Shown: in pieces, positions 10,479 to 22,100 of the stretch
How positions within the stretch are numbered: position 1 is the first letter of the stretch
How the letters are laid out: the number at the start of each line of letters is the position of its first letter
Origin: Edaphochlamys debaryana
Lineage: Eukaryota > Chlorophyta > Chlorophyceae > Chlamydomonadales
Length of the DNA: 64,000 bases
NCBI GenBank assembly: GCA_016858145.1
Contig: JAEHOE010000012.1
Coordinates: 124,001 to 188,000 of the forward strand
Direction: 5' to 3'
Program-made: the position numbers and the translations under genes
Notes under the pieces: model-generated
The model's input: only the letters and a program-made list of their open reading frames with translations
Told to the model about the DNA's origin: nothing
Databases searched by the model: none

Positions 10479-12144
10479 GGAGGAGTAATGGTGAGAAGTC
10501 AAGGAGGGTGCGGGTGGGACGTGGGGCTGGAGAGCTAGCAGAAACAGGCTGAGCTGAAGGAGGGAGGGACCTGGCGTGAAGAGGATGGGAAGGGAGTTGG
10601 GCCAGACGAGAGCGGCGTGCGTGCGGGGGGAGGTGGCCTGGCGCTCCCACGTCGTCGTGGTGGAAGGCTTCCTGTGCTGGGCTCGCCGGGCTTGCTATCG
10701 GCGGCACGGGCTGATGCTAGCTAGCCGTGCGGGAATGGAGGGAGCCGTCTGCGCCTCTGCATGTCCCACATGGATACGTACACGGGGACTGCCCAACACT
10801 TCGCTCACATTCTTTTGCATGGGAGTATTGGTATCGTAACGCATGCCAGGCTTTGCGGTGGTTGTGAAGCCACCAAGAGCTAAGAGCAATAAGCGCGTCT
10901 CAGGCAATAAGGTTTGTCAGTCTGGCTAGTTTGTGTCCGTATGACAGTCTCGCAAGGGATTGTGTACAGCTCTTCGCCGGGACTGCTTATGCCCCTCTCC
11001 GCACCTACCGCAATTTCCTTCGCTGTCTTGGGGGGCTTGGGGGAGGATGACAGGTAGGGGCGTGTGCTTGTGTGGTTGGCGCCCCTAGGGCGTACGGAAG
11101 GCAGGGGATTTTGTTACGCGAGGCCTAAAGTTCGGCAGGATTTGAATACTGCTCACGCGCTTCGGCGCGGCATGCCACACCCATTCATGTTTGGGGTTGC
11201 GCCTGGCTGCAGTTACCGGTATGCTGACTTGCGGACCGGCACGCAGGAAGTAGGATGGAGGCAGGCAGGCAAGCAAGCTGTCGGCTTGACATTTAAGCTC
11301 CTAACGCTCACCGGCACGGCACATAGATGTACGGCAGTCAGGCGTAGCAGCCACGTAAATTGTCACGTTGTCAGTCGACGTGCGAGGTCCATGACGCAAT
11401 TGAACTGGCGGCGTACGGAGGAAGCGGAGGAGAAGGCGGGAAGCCGGGGGCGGACGAAAGAGGTTGTGTAGACACGAGCGCCACTAGAGCTCATCAGCTT
11501 CGGTACTGTGGTTGGCTGGGCAGCAGGGCTGAAGGATGGGCGAGGCGGCTGTTGGTGTCTTGGTGGAGAGAGGAGGCGGGAGGCGGCGGCGGCGCAGGGC
11601 GGCGGCGGCGGAGCGGATGTGGGGCCGGGGCGGGCCGCCTCGGGACCGGCGCGCGGGAGGGTGGGGGCACAGGAGCAGGGCCATCGCTGCGGTCTGGTAG
11701 GGCACTTCACGGAGAAGACAAGGGGCTGCATGAGAAGCAAGGATAAGTAGTTACTGCCAGGTCGACAAGCCTTGAGCGGGTCCAGGCGCTGGGGATATGA
11801 AAGGGCATGCATCAGGTCGGCAGCCAGAATAGCGTTTGTAACACGGATCAATATGCAGGCACTGAAGCGTGCGGCATCGCCATGTTCCACACTCCAAGTG
11901 CATGACTGCACGTCAAAACATTTCCGCGTACTCGCTGCCCGTGATGCCAATCACCATGTGCACATTTAAGTGGCCCCAACCCCATCCCGCAACATGGCAA
12001 TCCAATCCAACCCAGTCGCCTCGCAACCCCGCCCGGCCCAACACCACCCACCCGCCACCTGCCCCAACATGCACCCCCCTTAGGCCTTAGCCCCCCCTCT
12101 ATAGCCCACCGCGCCCCCTCGCCCCCGGCCCTCGCAGCCCCTCC
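10479..12144. other. Convergent intergenic region and 3' UTRs, no gene seen
   Basis: This 1.67-kb stretch lies between the stop codons of the plus-strand membrane-anchored protein and the minus-strand carboxypeptidase. It is less GC-rich than the neighbouring exons. Open frames here are short and lack the codon use of the adjacent genes. The first plus-strand TGTAA is at 11837-11841, about 1.36 kb after the stop, and is the best candidate poly(A) signal for the upstream gene. No minus-strand TGTAA was found for the carboxypeptidase, so its 3' end is unresolved. Confidence 0.45.
11837..11841 (+). terminator. Candidate TGTAA polyadenylation signal
   Basis: TGTAA is the usual poly(A) signal in Chlamydomonas-type algae. 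This is the first plus-strand copy after the stop at 10478. The implied 3' UTR of about 1.36 kb is long but not unusual for this group. Confidence 0.35.
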
Positions 12145-15100
12145 CTAGAGATCCGCGGGCCCCCACTGCACCCTCTGCGCCTCCTCCACTGCCGCCCTTG
12201 CCGCCTGCTCCACCGCCGCCCCCTCCCGCGCCGACCGCTGGTGGCCCGCGATCCAGTCCGCCACCAGCCGCATCTCAGCGGCCCGCACGGCCTGGGAGAG
12301 GGAGTAGCGAGGGTGGGCGAGGAGGAAGGGGGGATAGAGGGGCTCAGGAAGGGGCGAACAGCGGTGCAGCGGACAAGCGAGAGGCGGCAGTGGAGAGTGG
12401 GGAGAGGGCTGGTGTTGGGGCCGTGGGCCGTGGGGCGACGAGGGCCACGCAGTCCCCGGCTAGACCGGACCAACCCAAACCCCGCAAGAGCCTGCGGACT
12501 CGACCCCGCACTCACCCGTACGGACGGGGGGTCTGCCGGGTGGCTGTACATGAGGTCCAGGTGGTGGGCGCCCTGGGGGGGTGGGGGGAGGCAGGGGGTG
12601 TTGCAGGGGGTGCTCCGGGGGCGAAAACCGCCAGCACGACGAACTCGTCGCGACCTTCCCGTTAACACCGTGCAAGCTCACGCACACTCACAACCAGCTG
12701 CGCGAAGCGTGTGCTCAAATGCATGCCTTTGAGCTGTTGTGCTCGCTTTGGGAAGCATGTCCCGAGTAGCCCGCGAGTAGCTAAATTCTTTGCGAGCGAC
12801 CTGTCGTTCTTCTCAAGCGGCTGGACATCACAAATCCCCGCAATATGACGCGGCAAGTACAAACTGTGCGGCTCCGGCAAGTACGCGACTACGACACGTG
12901 CGGCTGGCTCGGCCAGATGAGCTGTCCGCGTGCCAAGCGGACTTGAGTGCGGGGCCACAACCGCAGCGTCACCGCCGCATGCTGATAACGTGAACGTGCC
13001 GTTGACCGGACCGGGTCCGGGCGCAGCTTGCTGCGCCCATGGCCCCCGGCCCCCCCCCCCACTCACCGCCTTTCCCCATTCACGCCCACGCCCATGAACG
13101 ACCCGCAACCGCCCCGAGGCAACCCCCAGTACCCCCCTCACCTCTGGAATAATGAGAGCCACCACTGAGGCGCTCACGTTACTCAGCACGCCGTACGCCG
13201 ACCAGGGGTCGTACAGGCCTGCGTGTGGCAGAGGCGCACTGTAGCGTCAAGCCCCGATGCGACATAGGCCACATAGCCCTGCGCATAGCCTTAAGGTATA
13301 GCATGTCCGCCGAACCCGACTAGGGAACTGCCGTTGTGTGTGGGGGAGAGCAAGGGTATCAACGCAGGCGGCACGGCCCAAGGGCGGGGCGTGACCTGCA
13401 GATGGCAAAGGATACTGAGGAAAACCCCTATACCGGACAGGCTGAAAGGCCAAGCTTTGCTGTCACGCTATGCCGCAAACCCGAACCCGCCCATCCCTCG
13501 CCGCTTTCTGCACCCCATCTCTTCGACGGTGTGTCACCCCAGCCTCCAGGCCTTCCCCATGCCGTTGCGGGCTGAGGCCGCAGGTCCTTGTGTGCATCGG
13601 CCCCCTGGTTAGAGGCTCGCCCTCCATCACGTGCCCCTCTCAGGCCCCCATGCTTCCCTCCTCGCTTCTCCTGCTCCCCCCTCGCCCCCCCCCTGCTACC
13701 GACCGTTGCTGAATGCGATGTTGGATGCGTAGCGGTAGTCCAGGCCCCCATACGTGGTGGAGGCCCAGTCGGCGCGGGGGGTGACGCCCCAGGCTGCGGC
13801 GCAGTGCTCATTGATGGCGGAGAGGTTAAAGGGGCCCTGGCGTGGGTGGGCGGGTGGTGGGGCATGGGGTATAAGCAGGCGCGCATGCCGAGGCACAACG
13901 ACGAGGGATGGGCTGAGTAAGGGGATGAGGGGCACAGGGAAGGTGGGCACGTCTCAAGAGGCGGAGCTGGCTGGCGGATCTATGGTGGGCCACCCTCGTT
14001 GGGCCCGCCTCGGGCCTGCTCGGGCCCCACCTGGTCCCAAAACATGTCGCTCTTGCCCGTGGCAGGATAGTACGGCAGCTCCTGGGGAGGGAGGAGCGCG
14101 AGCGTGCGAACAGGTGAAGCATGGACACCCCAACGACCAGGATACACCCAACCTGGCCGGGCCGCCCCTGCGTGGCCATCCTAGACCCGTCTCCCACTTC
14201 CCCACGGCCCCTCCCGTGCCCCGGCCTCCCTAGGGAGGCCTCCTCCGTCCTCCCCCACCTCCGTCCCCCGTCCGCACCGACCTGCGCCATGAGCTCGGTG
14301 CACCACTGGTAGTCCCACGGCCCCACGTTCCCCGCCGCCGGCCCCTGGGCCGACACCCGGAAGCAGGGCTGGTCGCCGCTGACGTTGTAGAGCAGGCCCA
14401 CGGCCTCGCGCAGGTTCTGGGGCCGGGGGGAGGGCGGGGCGGGGCGGGTGAGGGGAGGCGAGGCCAGGGCCGGGCCGGGCCGGGCCGGGCCGGGCAGGGC
14501 GGGTCAGGGCGGGTCAGGGAAAGAGCACTCCCGGTGAGGGGAGGGCAGAAAGCGTGAACCGAGGTGAGGGCGGGTTGCTTGAGGGGCGAAGGCTGGGGGT
14601 GGAGAGCAAGGGCGCCAGAGCTCCCAGACCTGCCCCCCCCCCACCCCACCGACACGAGGTTGGAGGGCTTGAGGCCGCTGCCCCGCATGGCCCTGCAGGC
14701 GGCCCGCATGGGCCAGGCGGGCAGCGGGCGGTCGGGGTCGCCGCTGATGTAGGCCGAGGGGTAGGGGTAGTTGCCCATGGCGTAGGCGTCAAAGGCGCCC
14801 TGACAGGGGGGGGGGAGGGGGTCAAGCGGGGATCGCCCTTGACGAAGCGGGACTCGTCAGAGCTGTGCTCACACACCGGACCCTTGCCCCTCGCCGCCTT
14901 GCTCGCCGATTGCCGACTGCAGGCCCCACCCCTCCCCCGGGCCATGCCGCCCCACCTGCAGCCAGTACGCCACGTCCTCCGCCGCCCCCGCGTCCGGCAG
15001 CGGGTCACACAGGCGCAGCAGCCCCTGCAGCGTGGCCCGGCCCGCGGCGGTGCTGCCCAGCAGCCGCACGGCGGCGAAGGCCAGGCGCACGTTGCCCGCG

Positions 15101-18040
15101 CACTCCGGGGCGGAGCCGGCGGCTGGGGGGGGCAGGTATGTGTGGGGCTTGGTTATTGGGTGGGGGACAGGCGGGGACTGGGGCCGTGCGTGAGGGCGGG
15201 GACGAGGCGTGTTGTGTGCAGTTGGGGATGAGGGGCGGAGGGTGCGGGGTTGGCAGCCGGGGGTACAGAGCAGCAAGGCCTGACCCTAGCTTGGCCCTGG
15301 TACCGCAGCCGGAAGGGGGCCTGCTTCCTGCACCGACTATGGGCCGGGCCAGGCGGAAGGCCAGGCCCTTACAGGCCCCCTACAGGCCCCACACAGGCCC
15401 GCACCTGCGGTTGCGTCGTACGTGGCCACGGCCCAGAAGCGGGTGGGGTCCCACCCGGGCACCCCCGGGAAGGCGCCCACGGGGGCAGAGGCGGCCACAG
15501 CGCCCGTGATGATGTGGGGGTACTGGGGGGAGGGGGAGGGGGTGGCGGAAGCGGGCGTTTGGGGCGGAATCAGGGGGCGATGTGGCGGGGCGCCGGACCA
15601 AGAAGCGCGTGTCGCCTCCCTCCTCTGCCCCGCACCTTGACCCGCATCCAGGCCGCCAGCATGCCGCCGTAGCTGCCGCCAAAGGCAATGACCGGGCTGC
15701 GCGGAGTTGGGAGGGAACGAAGCGGGAGGACATGGGGGAGGGGTACGCGGGGCCGCAAGGATGCATGGCTTAGGGGTTGGCGAGAACCTAGCGCGGGCAA
15801 GATCCCGAGCAGCTAAACACTCGAAGACTTGAAGGCCGCCCCGCCTTATGTGACGCTTCCCGCTATCCCCATGGAGACTTTTGCTGCCACCCGGGGTACC
15901 AAACCTCCTGCAAACTCTTTGTTCCCCCCCGCTACCTCCCAAGTCCAAACACCACCCACCCCATTGCTAGCCCACCAACCCTGCTAACCCCATGCAACCC
16001 CCCTGCAGCCACCCTGCATCCCACTTGAAAAACCCCTCGCTGCTACCCCCCCTCGCTGCTACCCCCCTCCCTGCTGCCCTCCCTCGCTGCTACCCCCGTC
16101 GCTGCTGCCCCCCTCGCTGCTGCCCTCCCTCGCTGCTACCCCCGTCGCTGCTGCCCTCCCTCGCTGCTACCCCCGTCGCTGCTGCCCCCCTCGCTGCTGC
16201 CCTCCCTCGCTGCTACCCCCGTCGCTGCTGCCCCCCTCGCTGCTACCCCCCCTCGCTGCTACCCCCCTGGCCCCCCCCCTGCTGCCCCCCCCCTCGCTGC
16301 TACCCCCCTCGCTGCTACCCCCCTCACTGCTGCCCCCCTCGCTGCTACCCCCCTCGCTGCTACCCCCCTGGCCCCCCCCCCTGCTGCCCCCCCCTCGCTG
16401 CTACCCCCCTCGCTGCTACCCCCCCTCACTGCTGCCCCCCTCGCTGCTACCCCCCTCGCTGCTACCCCCCTGGCCCCCCCCCTGCTGCCCCCCCCTCGCT
16501 GCTACCCCCCTCGCTGCTACCCCCCTCACTGCTGCCCACCTCGCTGCTACCCTCCCCTCGCTGCTACCCCCTCCAAGCCCCCCCCGTTTCCCCCACCTGG
16601 CCTGCGCCCCCGCGTCCCCCTTGATCCGCGTCAGCAGCGCCGCATAGTCCGCCAGCGCCTGCTCCACGGTGAGGACGGAGGGGTCGGAGGCCCAGGAGTT
16701 GGGGCCTGGCGGGAGGGGCGAGGGAGAGGCGAGGAAGGGCGCTGAGCAGGGGGGAGGGGAAGGCTGTTGAACGGGGCGACGGGCGGGGAAGCACGGCCAA
16801 GGGTGGGTCAGAGTGCCGGGAGACTTCTTGCGGGCGAGGGCAGGGGACACTGTCTGTCCGCCCTGTGGTCCCCAAGCCCGCTTGCTCCCCGTGCTCTTCC
16901 CGCCCTCCGGGGGAGCGCACCGAAAGGCTCCGATTTGCCGTAGTAGCGGTGCTGGGGGAGAGGGAGAGGGGGCAGGGGACAGGGCAGGATGGGGCAGGGC
17001 AGGGTGGGGCAGAGCAGGACCGGATAGGCGTGCAGATGGTGGACCAGTACGGCACCCAGCAACCTGTCCCCACCTCCAGGACTGCCTCCTCCGCCCCCAC
17101 CCCATCCCGCACAGCCACCCGCTCAAGCCCCGACCCACCTCAGCAAACACGATGTTGGCTCCGAAGGCGGCAGCGTTCTCCCAGATGAGCCCCGTCGCAT
17201 TCACGTAGCTGCGCGTGCATGTGCGATGGTGGGAAGAAGCGGGGACGGGGTTGACGGCGGTATCAGGTACCCAGATCGCAGCGGGCGCCCCTGCGTGGTG
17301 CAGCTCACGAGCAGCGCTTCCGTGCCACACGCTCGTTTCCCTGACCCATGCCAGCGTGGTAGAGCCCCTCATGCCGTCCCCGCTTCTCCTGGACGCGCCA
17401 CTCCGTCCCGTCGTCTGATTGCTCAACAGGTGGCTACCCGCCTTGTTCGCTTTCCCCTTCCCTTGCCTCCTTTCCCCCCGCCTTCTACTCCTCCCATCCC
17501 GCCCTCACAGCTCCACGTCGGCCTCGTTGCCCGCATAAAAGAAGATGGGCCCCCGGCCCCCACCGGGCGTGAAGGACCAGAACTTCTCGCATACGAAGAA
17601 GCGTTGCCGGAAGGTCTGAGCGGGAGGGGGGGGGGTGAGGGGGGTGCGGGCACCGGGTGTTGCGCCACGGTACGCCCACACAGCGCTGTGTAACGCTTAA
17701 CGCTTGACATATGATCACATGTGCGTTATCGCTGGCCCCGCTTGCTTCTCGGAGTGGGCAAAAGGAGAATTGCCATGGCAAGGCACCCGCCCCCTCACCC
17801 CCTCACATGCGTGTTCTCGGGATGGAAGTGATCAAGGCGCTGGTCGTAAAACTTCTCTACCAGGCAGCCGATGGACCTTAAGGCGTCATTACGGTAGGTA
17901 TGCGGCCGGGGGCCTCGCAATGACGGAAGCCGCGACGGTCGCAGCGCTGTTCGCTCTCCCGCGATAAAATGCGAGGTCGCGGCATGCACTTGTAGCGACG
18001 ACGAAAACGTCGCGAGGGCGACGAGCAGGGTTATGAGCAT
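12145..18040 (-). CDS. Serine carboxypeptidase S28 (lysosomal Pro-X carboxypeptidase / DPP7 family)
   Basis: Fifteen exons: 18040-17807, 17615-17509, 17208-17139, 16951-16921, 16705-16597, 15696-15636, 15522-15405, 15122-14956, 14799-14650, 14416-14282, 14081-14031, 13836-13704, 13218-13142, 12572-12516 and 12291-12145. Together they give 1,647 nt, or 548 aa, slightly longer than animal PRCP (about 500). Residues 1-20 form a signal peptide. Family landmarks appear in order: QRLDHFHPEN, TFRQRFFV, GPIFFYAGNEADVELY, TGLIWENA, HRYYGKSEPFG, the nucleophile in FGGSYGG (Ser192), the Asp in NGLYDPWS (Asp459) and the His in GAHHLDL (His484). The 25-residue Asp-to-His spacing matches the human enzyme as I remember it. 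The family removes C-terminal residues after proline, or N-terminal dipeptides, in acidic or secreted compartments; which activity applies cannot be read from sequence. Several NxS/T sites (NATG, NVSG, NLSA) fit a secretory-route enzyme. The ninth exon may instead end 6 nt earlier, also in frame. Confidence 0.95.
16030..16566. repeat. Minisatellite of CTCGCTGCTACCCC-type units inside an intron
   Basis: About 0.5 kb of tandem, slightly degenerate 14-16-bp units (CCCTCGCTGCTACCCC and variants with CTGCTGCCC) fills most of the 900-bp fifth intron of the S28 peptidase (16596-15697). A higher-order block of about 110 bp containing CCCTGGCCCCCCCCC is repeated near 16265, 16370 and 16470. On the transcribed strand the tract is purine-rich (GGGGTAGCAGCGAGG). 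Confidence 0.85.
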
Positions 18041-18340
18041 CGTGCCGACACGGTGTCGCTGTTTCAACTAGCTAACTAAGTCAACAGGCCGGCTGTGACA
18101 TAAGCGGGGTGCGGAGTCAGCGGGCGCTAGCGGGTCGGCGGTCGGTCGGGGGGTCCATCGGGTGATCAGGCTGCATTGCCGGCTGGATATTCGGGGCCCC
18201 CGTGCCCCGTCTCTTGTCGATCTATCGATTGCAGGTCTCAATGCATGGGTGCAGCCTGGCAGCCCACTGAGGGCACACGGAGTGCACGATTGCTGTCTGG
18301 TGATGTGTACGGCACATCAGGGAGACTGAGCCCTGTTGAG
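18041..18340. promoter_or_regulatory. Upstream region of the S28 peptidase gene
   Basis: This is the 5' flank of the minus-strand peptidase, between its ATG and the probable 3' end of the next minus-strand gene. I see no TATA box and no convincing coding frame. It must hold the promoter and 5' UTR, but no element can be pointed to. Confidence 0.35.
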
Positions 18341-18352
18341 TGGAGTCCTCGC

Positions 18353-18357
18353 TTACA
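18353..18357 (-). terminator. TGTAA polyadenylation signal of the 1,293-aa protein gene
   Basis: The plus strand reads TTACA here, which is TGTAA on the minus strand. It is the first such signal after the stop at 19193, giving a 3' UTR of about 840 nt that accounts for the otherwise gene-free stretch 18340-19192. A 103-codon open frame in that stretch (18618-18929, minus) has no support as a gene. Confidence 0.55.
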
Positions 18358-19192
18358 TCTCCTGAGACAGGCCTCAGACAGATGTGTTCCGGGGCTGCGT
18401 TGAGGGCTGGGGCAAGGGCCCCCCGACGTAATGCTCCCCGCCGCCGCTGTCGCCGCCACCGCTGCGTCTCCCTGGCTGCCAACAGCAATAGAGCTGGGGA
18501 CGGGACTAACAACCCTAACCCCTGTCGCCCCTAACAACTTATCAACGCAACTGCAACTGGAATGGGACCAGGGCAGATGCAGCAACCACAAGATTAAGAT
18601 TAGAGTTACTACGCGCTTCAGCCAGGGCCCTTGTCCGTCGGCGCTGCCCCCGGGCCCCCCATAAAGCGCTGAAGCCCTTCACTCCACATCACACGTAGAG
18701 GCACGCCGGCTCCCGGCCCTTCATTTATGATGAAGTCTCCCGCCTGAAACGGCAATTGTGTGTGTTGACATTCGCATACCCAGATGAGCACAGGAGGGAC
18801 AGGTTTGGCGGTCTTTGTGAAGCGTTTGTAAGCACCGTAAGGCTCGTACCCGCCATCAGATGATATTGCGCAAGCTCGAATACCTAATAAGGCGCACGAT
18901 ACCAGTTGAGACGAAGTACTTACCTCCACACGTGATCAATAACCCGAATAACAGCTCAACAATAGCGCTTCGACGTGCAGCGCGCAAACATGGCGCCTCT
19001 TGACTGCACACAGCCCTCCAAAGCTCGCCTATTCATCCCAGCCGGCAACACTCGCACAAGCCCGTGTTCAGTTTTGCACCAATGCGGACCTGCTCCTGCC
19101 CAGCAGGAACGTCCAGACAGGCTCACCGCACCAGCAGTGGAGCTCCCCCTCGTCCCCCTCCCACGTCCATCTCATGGGCCCAACACTTCACA

Positions 19193-22100
19193 TTAATCCT
19201 CGTCCGCCTGCATCGCTCGCATCGCCCTGAGCATGTCTACGTTGATCACGACCGGGCGGCCCGGGCCGCGCTGCAGGGACATCACTTGGCGCTGCTGGTG
19301 CTGCTGCAGGGGCTGCTGGTGCTGCTGCGGGGGCTGCTGGTGCTGCTGCGGGGGCTGCTGGTGCTGGTGCTGCTGCGGGGGCTGCTGTTGGGAGTGTCCC
19401 TGCGGGCCCCCAAAGCCGCTCCACGAACCGCTCGCGCCTGCGCCCTGGGCGTAGGGCCCCTGGACAGACTGCTCACTGCCCCGCCGCAGGCCCTGCATGG
19501 GCCCCATGGAGCCGCCCACGTGCACCGGTGCCGCGCCGGCCGGCCCTGGTGCCGGCCCACTTGCGGGTGCCGGCGCCGGCCCGCAGTTCATGGAGGTCTC
19601 GAAGCGGCCGCGGCCCGGCACCCTCACCCCAGCGCCCCAGGCCTCGCCCTGCGCCCCTGCGCCTACCGCACCGTCGTCGTTGCGGCCCCGCTGGGGCCAC
19701 GGCTGCTGCTCCGAGCGGGTAGACATGTCCCCACTGTGGGCTGAGCCGCTGCGGCCACCGGAGCCCTGGGCCTGGCCCGGGCCGCCCTGGGGCGCCGAGC
19801 CAGGGCCCTGCGGAGGTGACGGTGCCCGGGCCTCGACTCCGTCCATGTGGGTCGGCGCCGCCGGGCCGCCCTGGCCCGTCCCGCTGGTGCGGCCGTTGAC
19901 CTGGCCTTGGCCCTGGCCCTGGTTCTGACCGTGGCCCTGGCCGTAACCTTGGCCGTGGGCGTGGCTCTGGCCGGGATGCAGCCGGTCTGCCGCACCGGAG
20001 AGCCCCTGGCGGCCCCACTGCTCGAAGCTGGCGGGCCCAGGCCCGAAGCCGCCCGAGCCGGGCCCGAAGCCGCCCGAGCCGGGGCCAAAGGCGCCCGAGG
20101 CTGTCCCGGTGCCCGGGCCGCCCCAGTGCCCGAAGCTGGCCGGACCCGGGCCGTCGTCTCCGTCGTCCAGGGCCATGGGGGAGACGTGGTCGGAGTAGGT
20201 CATGTCCCACGAGGCAGCGTGGTCATGGTGATGGGTGTGGTGCTGATGGGTATGGTGGTTGGGGTTGTTGAAGTGGTTGGAGTGCTGGTCGTGGACGTCG
20301 GGGCCATGGCCGTGGTCGGGGTGGGCGTCGCCGAGCGGGTGGGGGTGGGGGTGCTGATGCGACTGGAGATGCTGGGCTGGCTCCCACTGCGGGCTGTCAG
20401 GCGGGGCCCAATCGCCCCTCGGCAGGCCTCGCTGCGGTCCTTGGTGCGCGGCCAGGGACTGTGGGTCCGTGCTCTGTCCCGCTGCCATCGCTCGCGCCTG
20501 GAAGAGCTGCTGGCCGGGGAGTTCGGTAGGGGCGCCGCGGCCGGCATCAGCGGGCGCGGCCGAGGGCTGAGCCGCCCTCTGCGGCCCACCGTTGGGCCCT
20601 GCCATCCGCTGGGGCCAGGCTCCAGAGCCGCTGACCGCCACTGCCCTGCCCAGGCCCGTGCCGTCCGGCGGAGCCAGGACCGGGATTGGTCCGGAGGCTA
20701 TGTTGAGGGTGGCTTGGGGGCCGGAGCCGTACGGGTCGGAGGCCGGCAGGCTGTAGGTCCGGTGCACGCCCTCTGGAGAGGGCGGCTGGTCGTCGAGCGG
20801 GCCCGAAGACGGGTACCACTTCTGCTGCGGCTGCGGCGGGGATGGCGGCTGCAGGGACGCGGGCGCCGTGTAGTTGGGCGCTGAGGACAGGCCGCTGTGG
20901 CTCCAAGTGCGCCGGGCTGCGGGGAAGGGAGGGGATGCGAGCCAAAGTCAGGGTACGTGCCGCCGTGACTCGACACAACAGGCGGCAGTGGCAGGGTCCA
21001 GAGGAAGCCGCCGGGAGCTGCTGTGAGGAGCCGCCTAGAGAGGCGTCCGCCCCAAGCCCCGCCCGTACCTGCTCGTTCGTCCGCCAGGGCCGGCCGCGGC
21101 GGGCCGCTGGGCCAGGCCTCTGAGGGCACATCCACCTCGGCGCTTAGGCAGCCGGGCGTCAGGGCGCCGCTGGTGGGCTGCATAGGGGGCAAGGGGGGAT
21201 GGGTATCATGGGTTACAGCGGCAGTGGTACTTCAACATGCAGGCGAAGGCGTTCGGTGGTTCGGCTAGGCATGACAGAAGAGGCGTTGTGGTTGTTAAGG
21301 GGTCGGCATACCGTAACTCAGCCTGTCCGATGCAACGCGCACCTGAGATCCGTTCGTGGATGTCCCGCCGCCTGCATCCGCGCCGTCCATCCAACGGACC
21401 AGAGACACCAGCCGGGGCCGGTCACCGTCGGACATGGCGCCCGCCGGCCCACCCCCCGGTCCCCCGAAGCGCGACCCCGCCAGCATGGACCCCACAGCCA
21501 CCGGCTGCGGCCCGACAGGCCCCTGCCCCGATACGGAGGTGCCTCGTCTCGCCAGTCCGTCGTACGACTGCGCGGCACGGCGCCGCATGCCCGGGGGCGT
21601 CCAGGTGCCGGGCTGCGAGCCAGGCCCGGGGCCCCCCGCGCCGGGGGCGAAGCGGGAGGGGCCGGGGCCCGGACCGTCCAGCGGCGATGCCAGGGCCATG
21701 AGAGCCGACCTCCGCGCGTCGGCCCGGCTGACGCCCGCGCGGAGCTCTGGCAGATCGTCGTCCTCCTCCGTGTCCACCTGCAGCTCCTGCGGGGCGCTGT
21801 GGCCCTCGCTCAGCGCACCCACGCGGCCGGCGATCCAGCTGCGAGGCAGGGGCAGGGGGCGGCGCGTCACGTCAGGGAGGTGGAAGGGAACACTACAGGG
21901 GTCTCATGCCAGCGCGGACTGGGGCGGGCTAAGCAACATTAGTCCAGCCGCAAAACACCACCACTTTCTGATCAACCGCAACCCAATCAACCAGAGCGAC
22001 CCACGCTGGATCCGCTCAGCCCAACCCCAGAACCCAGCCTATCACCACTAAACGTACCTGTGTGAGCTGCTGTTGTGCGCGCTGCGGACCTCGCCCGGCG

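Noticed and set aside
11360..11950. Overlapping frames of 128 and 195 codons between the two convergent genes
   Set aside because: Non-ATG starts, no domain, and low-complexity composition; more likely 3' UTR or intergenic.
16030..16566. CRISPR-like array (regularly repeated short units)
   Set aside because: Units are contiguous, with no unique spacers, and lie in an intron of a eukaryotic peptidase gene.
15992..16624. Leu/Pro/Cys-rich 210-codon frame
   Set aside because: It is a translation of the intronic minisatellite and has no independent support.
18618..18929. 103-codon minus-strand gene
   Set aside because: It lies in the probable 3' UTR of the low-complexity protein gene, begins at a non-ATG codon, and has no recognisable feature.
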